The translations under genes and the position numbers were made by a program. Positions 13,101 to 26,159 of a DNA stretch of 64,000 nt are shown here, in pieces (the first letter of the stretch is position 1; each line of letters starts with the position of its first letter). The stretch is from assembly GCA_010094045.1 (NCBI GenBank), contig ML986597.1, forward strand, positions 399,154 through 463,153, written 5' to 3'. Below the pieces are notes generated by a model. The model had not been told where the DNA came from. It worked only from the letters and a program-made list of their open reading frames with translations, and did no database searches. Origin of the DNA: Lojkania enalia (taxonomy: Eukaryota > Ascomycota > Dothideomycetes > Pleosporales).

Positions 13101-13770
13101 AAAGAAAGTATTAGAGAAATTTAACTAACTACTTAAATAATAATCTAATTTAAAATACTCTAAAGCTATTAAAAAAAGAAGTCTATTAATTTAAGCTCTT
13201 AATTCTAGCTAACTATAAAGAGTATAATAACTAATTATACTACTAAAATCGACTTATAATATTAAATTATAATAAGCTAAAGTTTAAGCTACTATAAACT
13301 ATTTATAACTTACTATCTAGTAGATACCCTAGTTAAGAAAAGACTTTAAAACTACTCTAGTACGAGTACTATTAGTTAAAGATATTTAACTTAGTATAAT
13401 AATATATAGGCTATTATTATATATACTAAAGAAGTAAAACTTCTAGAGAAAAGTATTATAGATTATTAAAACTATTACTTATATTTAAATAAGGGTTTTA
13501 AAATATTTTTATAGATTTTATAATTAATCTACTAGAATTAAAAGGTTATATAAATATTATAGTAGTAGTTAATAGGCTTAATAAATACAGATATCTAATA
13601 CTATATATAAGAATTAAAGTTCCTAATATTATTTAACTATTCTATTACTATATATAGATTTACTATAAACTATTATATACTATTATATCTAACTATAGAA
13701 TATAGTTTATTTCTACCTTCTATTAAAAGCTTTATAAATAGCTATAAATTAATATATATATATTAACTAA
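13101..13770 (+). pseudogene. Gypsy integrase fragment interrupted by element B
   Basis: The frame at about 13,510-13,750 reads I-D-F-I-I-N-L-L-E-L, then I-I-V-V-V-N-R-L-N-K-Y, then I-I-S-N-Y-R. These are the D-F-I-x-G-L-P, V-V-D-R-L-T-K and S-D-R-G blocks of a Gypsy integrase, with Asp turned to Asn. The frame is lost exactly where the left LTR of element B starts, before the catalytic Glu block would be reached. This suggests B landed inside an older Gypsy copy, although I could not find the continuation after B's right LTR. Confidence 0.7.
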
Positions 13771-14030
13771 TATAATAATATAAAGAAATTATTCTATAAA
13801 AAGCTTTATCTTTTTACTTATCTTATTCTAACCTTAGTTCTACTTCTTTTCCTATCTATATATAATTATATACTCCCTTATAAGTAGTTTAGTAGTTTTT
13901 CTATATCCTTTTATATAAGGTCTATAAATGTTAATAGAATTCTTAGGTCTCTAATCCTCTATATACTCTTATATACCTCTAAGTAGATTTGTATTATATT
14001 TAGACCTATTATTTTACCTATACTATTATA
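13771..14030 (+). repeat. Left LTR of element B
   Basis: Aligns along its length with 20633-20911. Differences are mainly C/T and G/A, plus one gap of about 19 bases (the right copy is longer after the shared AAGCTTTAT). It starts TATAATAATATAAAG. Confidence 0.85.
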
Positions 14031-14479
14031 TTATATAGAAAAACTTAATACTATTAATAATAGCTTTTTTAATAATATTATATTAATTATTTATTTAAAT
14101 ATATCTAAGTCTAAAATATATCTAATTTAGTTTAAATTATAATATTTATATATTATTATATTAAATTATTTAGTTATTTAAATAGGATTTTAGAAACCTT
14201 TTATTAATTAAAGCTTTTAGGTTTAGAACTTTCTATCTTCTATAATTAGAATTGCTTTTAGAAAAGCCGTATAGAGTACACCTAGGTAGAAACTTAGAGA
14301 CTACTAATAACCTATTAGAATTAGAAGTAACCGCTAATATTTAACTATAATTTACTTTCTAATTTCTATACTAGAATTAATATATATATAAGTTGTAGTA
14401 AGAATAAATTTCTATCTATATATATAGAACAACTATTATCTTTTATAGAAGGTCCTATAATAGGCGGACCCCTCTTTAT

Positions 14480-15500
14480 AAGGCTAGTAGTAAAAAACCT
14501 ATCTAATTTAGAGGAAAATTAGAGTAAACTAACCCTTAAAAAATAAATTATAATTTTATAAGAGGAGATTATATATTTAATATAATAGAAAACTATTAGT
14601 TTTAATTAACCTTTATAAACTACTAAATTAGTACTAATAATATACTAAGAAACTTTTATAACTCCTCTAGTAAGAAACTTTTTAACTACCCTTAAGCTCT
14701 TTTAAACCTACCTTACTAAATATATACTTAAGATTAAAAGCTTTATAAATAGTAATAAACCTATATTTAAATAATAGTAAGCTTTAATTCTAGACTAACT
14801 TAAGATTAATATAGATTACTATTAGATAGAGTATATATATATAGTATTAGTATAAAGATATACCTCTAGTACTATAAAAGGATATCTAGAGCTAAAATAT
14901 CTAGCTAAATTAGACTAGTATTAGTTTAAGAATACTAAAGAAATAATTTTACTTCTATAATTGTATTTTATTATAGGTAATAAAGAGATAGAAGTATAAT
15001 AAGCGTTTCTAACTTTTAAAACTCGCTTTATTAATATAGTTATTAAAGAATTTATATTCTAATCTAAGTAGTTCTTCTATCTATAAAATAAGATTCTCTC
15101 TAGTTTAAAGATACTAAACCTTAATTTTAAACTTATATAGAAAGGCTCTTTTAATATTATAGTCGCCTACTTAACAGTCTATAATATAGAAAGGAGGAGT
15201 ATTTTTAACCTTCTAAAATAAACTATTAGCTTATAGATTATAGCTAAAATAAATTTAGATTAGTATTAGAAGGCTTTTAAGAGTTTATCTAAAGTAACCT
15301 ATAATTTAATACTATCTTAATCTACCCTAGTATTAATATTTTATTTTATTATAATCGCTTTCTAATAATCTAGTAAGACTCCTACACCTAAAAAGTATAT
15401 AACTCTAGATAATTACTATAATTATAGTAAATTAGGATACTTTATAAATAAATATATAGTTTTTAAAGTATAAAAGATAGAGGTTAAATAAAAAGAGATT
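14480..15500 (+). pseudogene. Element B gag relic with a fully erased zinc knuckle
   Basis: The frame reads as a Gypsy capsid, with many stops, and ends in a nucleocapsid knuckle at 15414-15455. The CX2CX4HX4C spacing is exact, but all four zinc ligands now encode Tyr (TGC/TGT to TAC/TAT and CAC to TAC). That is what RIP makes of this motif: G-to-A at Cys codons and C-to-T at His. The gag role, packaging element RNA in virus-like particles, is known for the family. Confidence 0.7.
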
Positions 15501-15599
15501 AAGAAAGAAGAGTTCTTAGATATAAATAAGTACTATCTAGATAGTTCTTAGATAGGAAATAGAAACGTCTAAGAAAACTTTCTATTTTAAACTTAAGTA

Positions 15600-18500
15600 G
15601 GTATAACTTATTAAATATCAATTTATTATATTTGTTTAGAGAAAAGTACTTTTAAATTCCTACTATTCTATATTTAAAAAGTATTAGTATATAATTAAAC
15701 GCTTTTATTAATACTAGTACTTAAAGCTTTCTATTCTTTAATTCTATAGTAGCTAGATTACTTTCTTAAGCTCTATATATATTAATATAGTATTTACCCT
15801 TTAAAATTACTGTTAAAGGTTTTTAGAACTAAATTTAAACTCTAGTTAATTAGTATATCTACTTATATCTATAAATTAATAGGAGAACTATTTAAAACTA
15901 CCTATTTATTATTATAAACTTAAGTATTTAGGATTATATTATTAGTATTAAATAGTTATATTACTTTTAACTCTAGTTAAATATAGATAAGAATTAGATT
16001 ATATAGCCCTCTAAGTATTTTACTACTTATAATCTATTACCTCCTCTTCTTATATAATTAACTTAGCTAGTATATAATAAGGAAGTAGAGCTAGATATCT
16101 AGTAACGCGACGCTTTATAAAAAAAGAACTAGTATTAGTAGTTTTATAGTTTAACTATTTATTATATTAAAGGTTTATTAAAACTACTAAAACTATATTA
16201 ATCTTTTATAATTTATAGTCTAAATAAGATTAGAGCTTTTATACGCCTATATATAATAAAGTCCGAATCTAATCTAAAGAAAATTCGTTCTCCTATTATT
16301 ACTCTTATTATAGCTAATACTTTCTACTTTAATATAAAGAGAAAAGAAAATATATTTTTCTCTACGTTTTTATATAAAATTAAACGGCTAATTAAAAATA
16401 AGTAAGTCCTAGAGTTAGAAGATAAGGTTAAAAATAAAGTACTAGTAAATCTTCGATTACTATTTAAATACTATAAATATTAGAATATATTTAGTAAAAC
16501 TATAGTTTATTAATTATTAGAATACTATCTTTATAATTATAAGATTATCCTTATAAAACTTCTCTTTAATAGTTACAACCTATTATATAAGTAGAATATT
16601 AAGGATCTAGAAGTAACTAAAAAGTATATTATAGATAATCTATAAAATAGGTATATTAAGTAAAGTCTAAGTCTTTTTATATTTCTAATCCTTTATATCT
16701 ATAAACCTAATAGTAACTTATATATTTATATAGATTATTATAAACTTAATATTCTTATCTATAAAAATATATATTTAATATTATATATAGATAAACTTTT
16801 ATCTAGGTCTACTAAAGTAGTAATTTTTACTAAGTTTAATATTCGCGTAGCCTTTAATAAGATTAGAATAGACCTTAGTTTTAAAAAATATACTATCTTT
16901 TAAACTTAATATAGAACCTATAAGTATAAAATTCTACCTTTTAAATTATATAATAGTTTAATAACTTATTAGTACTATATAAATAATATATTAATTAACT
17001 ATCTAGATAATTTTTATATTACTTATCTAGACGATATCTTTATCTACTTTAAAAATAAGGCGATATATATTATCTACGTTAAGAAAGTTCTTAAGAGATT
17101 ATATTAAATAGGGTTATAAGTTAATATTAAGAAGAGCGAATTCTATATTACTTAAATTAAATACTTTAACTATATTCTCTTAAATAAAAGTCTTAAGGTT
17201 AATTTAGAGAAGGTAGAAGTACTATATAACTAGTAGTTATCTACTACTATAATAGGTATAAAATTCTTCTTAAGTTTTACTAGATTCTATTAACAGTTTA
17301 TACTAGAATTCTCGTATATTATAAAGCTAATTATTATATTATAGAGCCCTATAACCTTTTTTATATAGATTTTAGAATATAATATTACCTTTAAGAAATT
17401 AAAGTTAACTCTATTAAATATATCTATACTCTACTACTTTAACCCTATATTAGAAATAAAAATAGAAACTAATACTTCTAATAGAATAGTTATAGAAGTA
17501 CTATTATAAAAATATTCTAATAGAAAATAGTACCCTATAGTATTTTATAGTAAGGTTCTATCTAGTTTAGAACTAAACTAGAAAATTTATAATAAGAAAT
17601 TATTTGTAATTATTATTACGTTTAATTAATAGAGAATAGAACTTATTTTAGTAGTTACTAAAACTTTAATATATACTAATTATTATTTACTCGAATATTT
17701 TATAATTATAAAAGTACTTAATACTTATTAAATTTATTAGACTAAAAAATTAGCTTAGTATTAGTTCTAAATTAAGTATACCCTAAATAAGAATAATACT
17801 AGAATAGATATCTTTAGTTATTATAAATAAGATATAGAAAACTTAAAAGTAGTTTAAACTAATAACTAGTTAAGAGTTCTATTTAAACTATATTAATTTT
17901 ACCCTTAAATTAATACTAAATTAGTCTAGTCCTATATTATTTAAATAATAACTTAAGTAGCTATATTAAATATTATTAAAAGTTAGAAGTAGGTTATATT
18001 ATTAGACTTTCTAGAGTTAATTAACGTATTATTATAGGAAAACTAAGCCTCCTTTATATAAGAATATATACTTCTACTTTATAAATATTAGATAGAGAAT
18101 AGACTACTCTTTAATAATAATTATTTATATATTTTATTAGATTTAGGTCTTTATATATAACTTATATAAGAGGTTTATAATTAAGTATCTTCTATATACC
18201 TAAACGCTACTAAAACCTATTAATTATTATCTTAAAAGTACTATTAGAAGAGTATAAAAGCTATTTATAAACGATATATATAGAATTATATCCTATACTA
18301 TAAAGTTTATCTAATATAAATCTAAATTCTAGGTTTTATCTACCTACTTCTTATATTAAATTAACTAATATAGTACTTATATATTAACTTTAAAAATTTT
18401 CCTATAGATAAGTCTAGATATAATTAGATTATAATAGTAATTAATCGCCTATCTAAATAAACTATATCTATTCTCTACTATTATATAATTAATATATAGG

Positions 18501-19600
18501 AAATAGCTAAATTATTTATTTAATAGATATACCGCTTTAGCTATATATCTAAAACTATTATTTTAGACTAAAGATTTTAGTTTATATTTAGTTTCTAGTT
18601 TAAATTCTATTATATTTTAGATATAAAGATTAAACTATCTACTATTTATTATAAAGAGACTAATAGATAAATAGAAATTATAAATAAGTATATTAATTAG
18701 AAACTACGTTTTTTTATATCCTTCTACTAGAATAACTAGAACTCTCTATTACCTATAATCGATTAAGTATAAGCAACTCTATTCTATATAACTATTAGAA
18801 TATTTCTATATTAGATTCTATATAGATTTAAACTCTATTAAAGTTAGGATTAAAAATATTCTATTAATCCTATTATTATAATAGATAAATTAAATTGTAA
18901 AAATATCTTAGCTTTAATAACTTATATATATATAGCCTAAAAAACTATAAAGGCTAATATTAAAAAGGTTTAGAATTATATATAATTTATTATTAACTAT
19001 TACTAGTAACTTATTAATTAGTAGATTAGTAATATAGTCTATTTAAATACTAAGAACCTTACAGTTTAAAAACTAAGCTGAAAGCTATTTAATTAATAGA
19101 AGAGCTTCTTTAAAGTATTAAAGTAGGTTAGAAATTTATATTACTTATAACTACTCTTAAAGTCGAGTATATATAATATTTTTATATTAAACCTACTATA
19201 TAAAAACCTCTAGAACCCTCTACCTAGATAAGAAGCTCTAAAACTATCTACTATCGCTATTAATAGAGTAGAAGAGTAGGAGGTTAAGGAAATACTAGCT
19301 AGTAAGTTATATTATAAGACCCTTAAATACTATATAAAATAGGTAGGATATAATTCTAATCTAATCTAATATAAAGTTTTAAATTTTATAAGTTTGTTTA
19401 ATAAGTTAAAAACTTTTTATAATAAGTATCTAAATTGCCTAAAACTTTTAAAGGCCTTAACTAAATAGATTAAAGTATATAAGAATAGTATAAAAAATAT
19501 AAATTATCTAGTAAATAATAATATATAAAAGTTAAATAGTAGATTTTAAAAATTAAAGTATAAGCCTAAAATTACTCTTCTATAGAATTTAGAGGGTCTA
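15600..19600 (+). pseudogene. Element B pol relic: protease, RT, RNase H, integrase, chromodomain
   Basis: In order: a protease active site near 15,700-15,720 read as AFINTST (Asp to Asn), and an RT with NIRVAFNKIRIDLSF near 16,840. The catalytic box Y-L-D-D is intact at 17024-17035. RNase H follows with E-T-N-A-S (Asp to Asn) near 17,465, then an integrase with INRLSK near 18,440 and ETNR-x-IEIINKYIN near 18,660. The chromodomain at about 19,258-19,440 contains V-K-E-I-L-A-S-K-L-Y-Y and VGYNS, with Trp codons now TAG. Dozens of in-frame TAA/TAG show it is dead. All changes fit RIP. Confidence 0.85.
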
Positions 19601-19619
19601 ATAGTAGGCTGTTAGATAC

Positions 19620-20616
19620 CTTTCTAGTTCTCTTCTTCTTTACTCTCCTTTCTTTTTCTTCCCTTTAAACTCCTCTTAAACCTCCTCTATCTTATTTTTA
19701 GCCGCCTAAGAACACTGTAATATTAGTTTAAAAGCTAGATACTAGAGTTTCTAAAGCTAAAATCTAATAGAGTAATTTAATACTCTAGTAGAACGAAGTT
19801 ATTTAGATACTAGTTATAAGAAGGCTATTTTTCTAACTCTTTATAATTTAAGCTATAAATACTAGACTATAAATAAACTCTAAAATAGTTTTAAAGGCTA
19901 CTTTTTTATTCTTCTTATTCCCTATATATTAGACTACTACTTATAGTTTAAGATAGCCCTAGAGGACTAGAAACTCCTCCTTATAATAGAAGAAGATCTA
20001 TAAGTATATTAGTAGTAAATACTCTACTAGTATTAGATATAATTTATATAGGGTTATACTTTTTATTTTATAAGATATAATACTTATATTTTTTTAATTT
20101 TAAAGACTAAAAGAAAAATATTATATACTACTTATAAGTAAACGCGTATATAGTTTAAAGGTAGATAATTTAAAAAGCCTTTAAAAAAGTTCTAAAAAGC
20201 GGGTAGAATAGTATATTAATTAATTTTTTTCTATAAAGTGTTAATAATACTTTAATAATTAATAGTTCTAGAGATATATAATAATATATATAGAATAGAA
20301 GTTATTATTTAGTTAAGAAAGCTTAGTTAACAGCAACCTAGTAATATACTAAAGCTAGTAAATACTTATTACTATACGCGACGAAATTGTAATATTAATA
20401 AACTATTATAATAGTAGTTACTAGCTAATATATAGGTTAATTATACTTACTATAAAAACCTTACTTAATATTATATTAATAAATATATCTTTATAAGTAA
20501 CTACGTATATTAACTCTTACTAGTAAATACCTTTTTAAAGGAATTTCTTATACTAGAACTTATCTATAATAGCTCCAATTTCCTCTCGAACTAGTATAGA
20601 TAGGGACTATTAGTCT
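19620..20616 (+). pseudogene. Extra coding-like segment between chromodomain and PPT of element B
   Basis: About 1 kb lies between the end of pol and the polypurine tract; the young element at 43-49 kb has only about 25 bases there. In the plus strand the segment reads as a hydrophilic frame if TAA/TAG are taken as Gln/Trp (for example SKRVYSLKVDNLKSL and KVEQYINQFFSI-like runs near 20,130-20,240). I do not recognise a family. It could be a captured gene, an added ORF or a long 3' non-coding spacer. Confidence 0.35.
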
Positions 20617-20632
20617 AAGAGAAGGGGGGTAG
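20617..20632 (+). promoter_or_regulatory. Polypurine tract of element B
   Basis: A purine run containing six consecutive G lies directly before the TATAATAATATAAAG start of the right LTR. Elements at 43.7 kb and 61.2 kb have very similar G6-containing tracts in the same place. Confidence 0.75.
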
Positions 20633-20911
20633 TATAATAATATAAAGAAATTGTTTTATAAAAAGCTTTATATATAACTTTATTTTAAAACTTTTTACTT
20701 ATCTTATCCTACCCCCAGTTCTACCCCTTTTCTTATCTATATATAGTTATATACTCTCTTATAAGTAGTTTAGTAGTTTTTCTATATCTTTTTATATAAG
20801 GCCTATAAGTATTAATAGAATTTCTAGGTCTCTAATCCTCTATATACTCCTATATATCTTTAAGTAGATTTATACTATATTTAGATCTATTATCTTACCT
20901 ATACTATTATA
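20633..20911 (+). repeat. Right LTR of element B
   Basis: Matches the left LTR at 13771-14030 over its whole length apart from one gap of about 19 bases. It directly follows the polypurine tract. The end reads CTATTATA, the RIP form of ...TACA. Confidence 0.85.
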
Positions 20912-23259
20912 CTTTTAAAGTTTAAAATATAGTTCTATCTTATAATACTATATCTTATAATACTATAGAGAATATTATAAATATACTATAGCTTTAAATA
21001 AACTTTTTAAGGAGGTATAAAATACTTTAATTAATATCCTCTATTATATTTTATTTATTATTTTTACTTACCTATTCTACTAAGAGAAAAATCCGTTCTT
21101 AGACCTATTTTTAGGCCGGCTAAATTTAAGAACTTATAGTCTAATTGCTTATTAGCTCTATCTAATAGAGATATTTTTCTATCTTCTCTCTTATTAACCT
21201 TATATACTTTTTACTATAAAGTATAAAGCTCCTATTCTTTTTTTTTAAAAATTTATTAGTATCTAGATTAATTAACCCAAGTATTAGTTTTAGGCTAAAG
21301 AAAGGCTTAAGACTATAATTTAAGAGTAGATTAATATTTAAAGGTATATAGTTAATAATATTTATTCTACTACTTTTCTTATTATCTAGTTTTTACTATT
21401 AATAGTTATATTCCTCTAGAAGTATAGAGTAAGATAAACTATATTATATAATAATCTTATTAAATAGTTTTTCTAGTTTCTTTAACTAGCTTAATTAGGG
21501 GGATATATATTATAGCTATATAGTTCTAAATATTATTAAAAATACTACTAGATATTTTATCTAGAAGAATATAAACTATAATAGTTAGTATAGATTTTTT
21601 AGAGTATCTAAACTAGTATAAATAATTTAAATATAAAGAAAAAATTAGGTTTAGAGTTTTAAAATACTTTCTACCTTAATATTTAGTACTTTTTTAAAGG
21701 TCTATATCTTATTTACTAAAAATTTATTAAGTTTCTATCTTTAATTAAATCTAGATAAGACTATAATAAGTTCTAGCTTAATTTAACTTTTAATATCTAT
21801 ATTATCTAATCCTTTACTATTTTAAATTCTTTTAATTATATTTTAAATCTCTTATTTACTTAATTTAAACATCTTCCTTTATTACTAGAATTATTTATCC
21901 CCCTTAGTATTAGAAAGAGGAAGAATATTATAGAAGCGTTAATTCTACATCTAGATTAGTTCTAATTTTAAGTTTATAGCTAGTATATCCTTATAAAACT
22001 ATTTTTCTCTCTTAGTATTAGTATTAGATTCTTCTTCTAAGAGATAGTCTAAATACTTAACCTAGATAGTTAGCTTCTAGATTATTATATACTATTATAT
22101 AATTTTTAAAATTAAGTTCTAAGTATTTTATTCGTACTTATTTAAAAGATTATTATTATTAATATAAACTATATATTAGTAGCCGTATAATTTCTCTCTA
22201 TTAAGTTTCTATAATCTTAAAACCTAGTAAAATATATTATAATCTATTAGATAGGTTAGAGGTAGTATATAGAATAGTATATAGTTAAATTTAGACGAAA
22301 GGAAACCTTAGCTGGATATAAGCTAGTTTACTCTAATATTACCGCCTTATATTTTAAAGTAGTAGCTATCTATTATAGTTTTAAAGATAAAATTATTATA
22401 AAATCTAAATTAGAGTATAAATTTAGTATAAATATTATATATATAATTAGTACTATAGAATTTAAGTTTAATATAAAACTACCTTATTATTATAAAAAAC
22501 TATAAGTAGGGATAATAAAGTTTATCTAATATTTAGTATAGTATACTATATATAGATTTCAGGTGTTATATAAGAGGATAGTTAAAGAGTAAGCTAAACG
22601 CGAGGTAAATAGGAAGATAAGGAAGAAGAAGAAAGTATATATATAGAAGTAAGCGCGCTATATATAGGTATTAGGGAGAATATAAGGATTCTATAATACT
22701 TATAAAGAGGGTAAAGAAATTAGAGAAGTTAGAGGGTAATAGAGGGATATATATATCTAAGAAATATTCTATATTATCTTAATTTTAGGCCGGCTATATT
22801 AAGCTAAACGATTTTAAGAGTACTATATAATAGCTTTTATAAAAACGTTTTAATTCTAGACTATCTTAAATCTATAAAATTTATATAGATAATATATTTT
22901 TATTTCTATATAATATTATAAGACTAAATTTTAAAAATAGAGTTATAGCTAAATTTAAACTTAAATAGATATCTAATTTAAGCTTAAACTTTTATAAAGT
23001 TTAATATTTAGTTTATATAACTTTATAAATTCTTAGAGTTATATAAACTAAAAATATTATAGAGAATATAAAGTAGTAATTATTAGATATTTTACTACTA
23101 ATTTCTCCTTAGAAATTAAAAATAAACTAAAAATAGATATAGTTCTAAATCCTTTAAATAATTAAAACTCTATATTCTTTCTTTAATCTATTAAATTTTT
23201 ACTAAAATATATATTTTTTATATTAGTAGCTTAACTTAATTAGATAGAAAGTACTTTAC
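20912..23259. other. RIP-degraded DNA with a minus-strand coding signature
   Basis: Between about 21,800 and 22,300 the minus strand reads as a hydrophilic frame with only RIP-type stops (for example IRQYRYQKLN-like and RREIIRLL-like runs). No domain was recognised. A purine-rich, less mutated patch lies at about 22,560-22,760. A short direct repeat, TTTTAGGCCGGCTA, occurs at about 21,114 and 22,784 and may mark element ends. Confidence 0.3.
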
Positions 23260-23564
23260 TATTATAGTAATACCGCGACACCTCTATACCTATACTACTC
23301 TTACTATAATACCCGAACTAACTACTAGTAACAGCTATTAACTACTAGCTAGAATATAATCGACTTATTTTAACTATAATAGAAGAAGGTTTTACTAACC
23401 CAGCTAGCCTATATAGTAGTATAGACCTACCTTCTATAAAAATCTATATAATATAGATATCTCTATTCTTTATATAATATTTTAATATTTATATATAGTA
23501 TATAGTAATAGAGTTAACTACCTAAAGTACGATTAATTAACTATATATAAACGTCTATAATATT
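23260..23564 (+). repeat. Solo LTR-like repeat, copy 1
   Basis: A 305-bp sequence matches 52892-53196 end to end in the same orientation and at the same length. It starts TATTATAGTAATACC and ends GTCTATAATATT. This copy is the more mutated: many CA/TG of the other copy are TA here. No retroviral genes of this LTR type are recognisable next to it. Confidence 0.75.
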
Positions 23565-24009
23565 TACCTTCTATACTATAAGTTTTTATAGAGGAAATAA
23601 TTATAATATTAAGGCGGTATTATATAATATATAAATAAGAGTAAAAGGTACTAGTTTAGATACTAGTAATAAGCTTAAAACTAGTTCTAAAGTTTCTAAT
23701 TAGAAACTACTATTTTTAGATACTATTTATTTAAAGATTAACTTATAATTACTATTATTATATTAATTATTATATTTCTATAAAAAAAAGAGTTTAGTAT
23801 ATTAAAAAGTTTAAAATTTAGTATAATATTACTATTTAATTTAAATATAAAGTAATCTTAGTTAATATTAAAATTATTATCTAAAGAGAATAAAAACATC
23901 TTTTCTAATATATATATTAACTAACTATTATTAGACTAGTATTAAGATTAGCTTAAATAACTATAAGATTTAAGTTATTATAAATTTAAATTAATATTAG
24001 TAAAATTGT

Positions 24010-24075
24010 TAAATATTATAGTAGCTAAAATATATAATAGAGTAGGGGTAAATATATATATATATATAAGAGTTA
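24010..24075 (+). repeat. Direct repeat, copy 1
   Basis: Shares AATATTATAGTAGCTAAAAT and the following AATAGAGTAG-(G/A)-GGTAAATATATA... with 24263-24323. Confidence 0.75.
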
Positions 24076-24262
24076 TACTCTATTAGTTTATAAAAATAAT
24101 AATAATTAATAATTAATACGTCTATTACTTCTTATAATAAAAATTTAATAAATTTTAGACTTAATATTACTATAACTCTCTTATAGAAAAAAATTTATAT
24201 TAACTTTAAAATTAAAATAGAAATATATATATTAAATATTATAGTATTAAATATTATAGTAC

Positions 24263-24323
24263 TAAATATTATAGTAGCTAAAATATATAATAGAGTAGAG
24301 GTAAATATATATATATAAGAGCT
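24263..24323 (+). repeat. Direct repeat, copy 2
   Basis: Second copy of the 24010-24075 sequence, about 250 bases downstream. The spacer between them itself contains three short AATATTATAGTA units just before this copy, which suggests a small local duplication. Confidence 0.75.
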
Positions 24324-24639
24324 AACATCCCCCCCTATAAGGAGGAAATCCTAGTATATAGGAAAGGAATTTACATTCCTTAATATTATTTCTTAACGCT
24401 ATATCCTACTAATAGTTTATAGGATTAAAGTTGTCCTTTAGGGTCTTCTATTTAGAATATATGTATATAGTACTAAATTTACAACCGTTAATAATCTCTC
24501 TAATTATTTCTTATACGCTTCTCCTAAAAACGAATACTTCAAAAAACCTCCTAAACACCCTTAATCTAGCTATAGATCGATATACGGAGGGCTTAAATAG
24601 TAGAAATAAGTATAGAGAATAATCTCTACGCTTTTTATA

Positions 24640-26159
24640 CTAGTAGTAAGCGTGTAGGTACTATCCGGATTTATCTGTACTTATAAGTGCGAGTTGGAAG
24701 AGAGGTAGATCGCTTAGCTAATCTTGTATAATATTATTTTAGTATAAGTTATTATATATTGTAATATATGCTAGTATATAATTATGCGTAAATATAGCGC
24801 CCCTTCTTAAACTATCTATAGATAAGTTGGCTATTTTTAGAGGTTTAATAATATGGCTAGATCTGCTAGACTTTCCTCGTATAAATTATAATACTACGAT
24901 TGTTGAGATAGACTAAGCTAGTAAAGTACTAGCTTAGGCCTTACTGTATAAACTAATAATATAGACCGCCCTATTAGATTTAAGCGGTAGCTTTTAGAGA
25001 TACCTTTAGCTAGTACGACTAGCTTTGTCTATATTAGCTTACTATACTAAAGGAAATAGGGATTATAAGGCAGCTTAGTTAGAGGCAGCTTGTGCTAGTA
25101 ATATACTGCTAAGCGCTAAATAAATAGACTAAAAACCGGCTATTTTAGGCCCAATTAAATAAATAGAGCAAACTAGATAAACTAAATAAATACTACTCTC
25201 AGTACTACGCTATAGATAACTTATAGGTGTAGAGATTTAATACTATAGTAGATTATACTAATACTAATTAGACAGCGCTAAAACTATACTATAGTTAGGA
25301 GGGTATTAAGACCTCTCCTTCTCTGCTTAGTAAAACTCTCTTCCTTAATCTCCTAACTATTAATACTAGGGAATTACTAACTTTTATCGTTGCTATTACG
25401 GCCTAAAAAACAACCGCCTTACTTTATAGTAGGATATTTCTACTACAGCTCTAATACTAAGCCTATATTACTCTTAAAAAAATAATACCTAGTATTCTAC
25501 TATTAGAGCCTTAGTATTACGCTAGTAAGTTATTATCAGCCCTATAGCAGCTATATAAGGATAATTCGTACAACGACCCTACCCTAATTAATACCTCCCA
25601 ATTTTAGTAGAATTTAAGCTATAGAGATTAGTAAGCCAAGTTTATAGCTAAGCGATTATAGCTACTACTAAAAAGCGCGTGATATTAAGTTATATAAATC
25701 TTTTTATCCGAGGTTTACCCGGGTGCGGTATCGTATACTATTAGCCTCTACCCTAGATATTATATAGTAATAGAGTGCTACCTACTATTAAATAGGATAA
25801 TACTACTTATCTCGCCGCTTATTAACTTTAAACTAACTATATAAAACTTGAAATGGTTTAGGGCATTTTAATAATAGTAAACTACTTGTCCTAATATATA
25901 CTATATTATATTATATTAGTAAAATAAACGGTATAAAAGGTTAGATCTGCCTCTACTATATAAGTAGCTAGCTAGTATATACTATAATATAGTCTTATAG
26001 GAATTCAGCCTTATAGGCAGCGGCTACGATAACCTTTAAAGACTGCTTCCCCTCTATAAATATTTAAGTTGCTGACCTAGCGCTAATATAATAAAAGAAT
26101 CGCATAAAATGCGTTCGTTATAAAGGTTACTAGTAAACCTCTAAAGATTTATAGCTCTT
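24640..26159 (+). pseudogene. Unidentified plus-strand coding relic upstream of the HET receptor
   Basis: Less mutated than its surroundings, like the receptor relic that follows. Plus-strand frames with RIP-type stops look protein-like at about 25,010-25,110 (LSILAYYTKGNRDYKAA, LEAACASNILLSAK) and 25,380-25,700 (FIVAITA, YYASKLLSAL, SEVYPGAVSYT). I recognise no family. It could be a separate gene or a fragment of an element that carried the receptor. Confidence 0.35.

Larger units (their letters stand above)
13771..20911 (+). mobile_element. Ty3/Gypsy chromovirus, full length, decayed (element B)
   Basis: Two matching LTRs in direct orientation (13771-14030 and 20633-20911) bracket gag, protease, RT, RNase H, integrase and chromodomain relics on the plus strand. 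A polypurine tract abuts the right LTR. LTR ends read TATAATAA...TTATA, a RIP-altered TG...CA. No target-site duplication could be recognised. Almost every CA and TG is gone, so this is one of the most mutated copies in the window. It carries about 1 kb of extra sequence between the chromodomain and the right LTR. Confidence 0.85.
23565..24640. other. Degraded DNA with a short direct repeat
   Basis: Heavily RIP-mutated up to about 24,300. It contains a ~60-bp direct repeat (24010-24075 and 24263-24323). After that, composition changes to a less mutated stretch. The open frame at 24431-24622 has no recognisable feature. Confidence 0.35.

Noticed and set aside
20912..20930. Target-site duplication for element B
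   Set aside because: The five bases before 13771 (ACTAA) and after 20911 do not match even allowing C/T and G/A changes.
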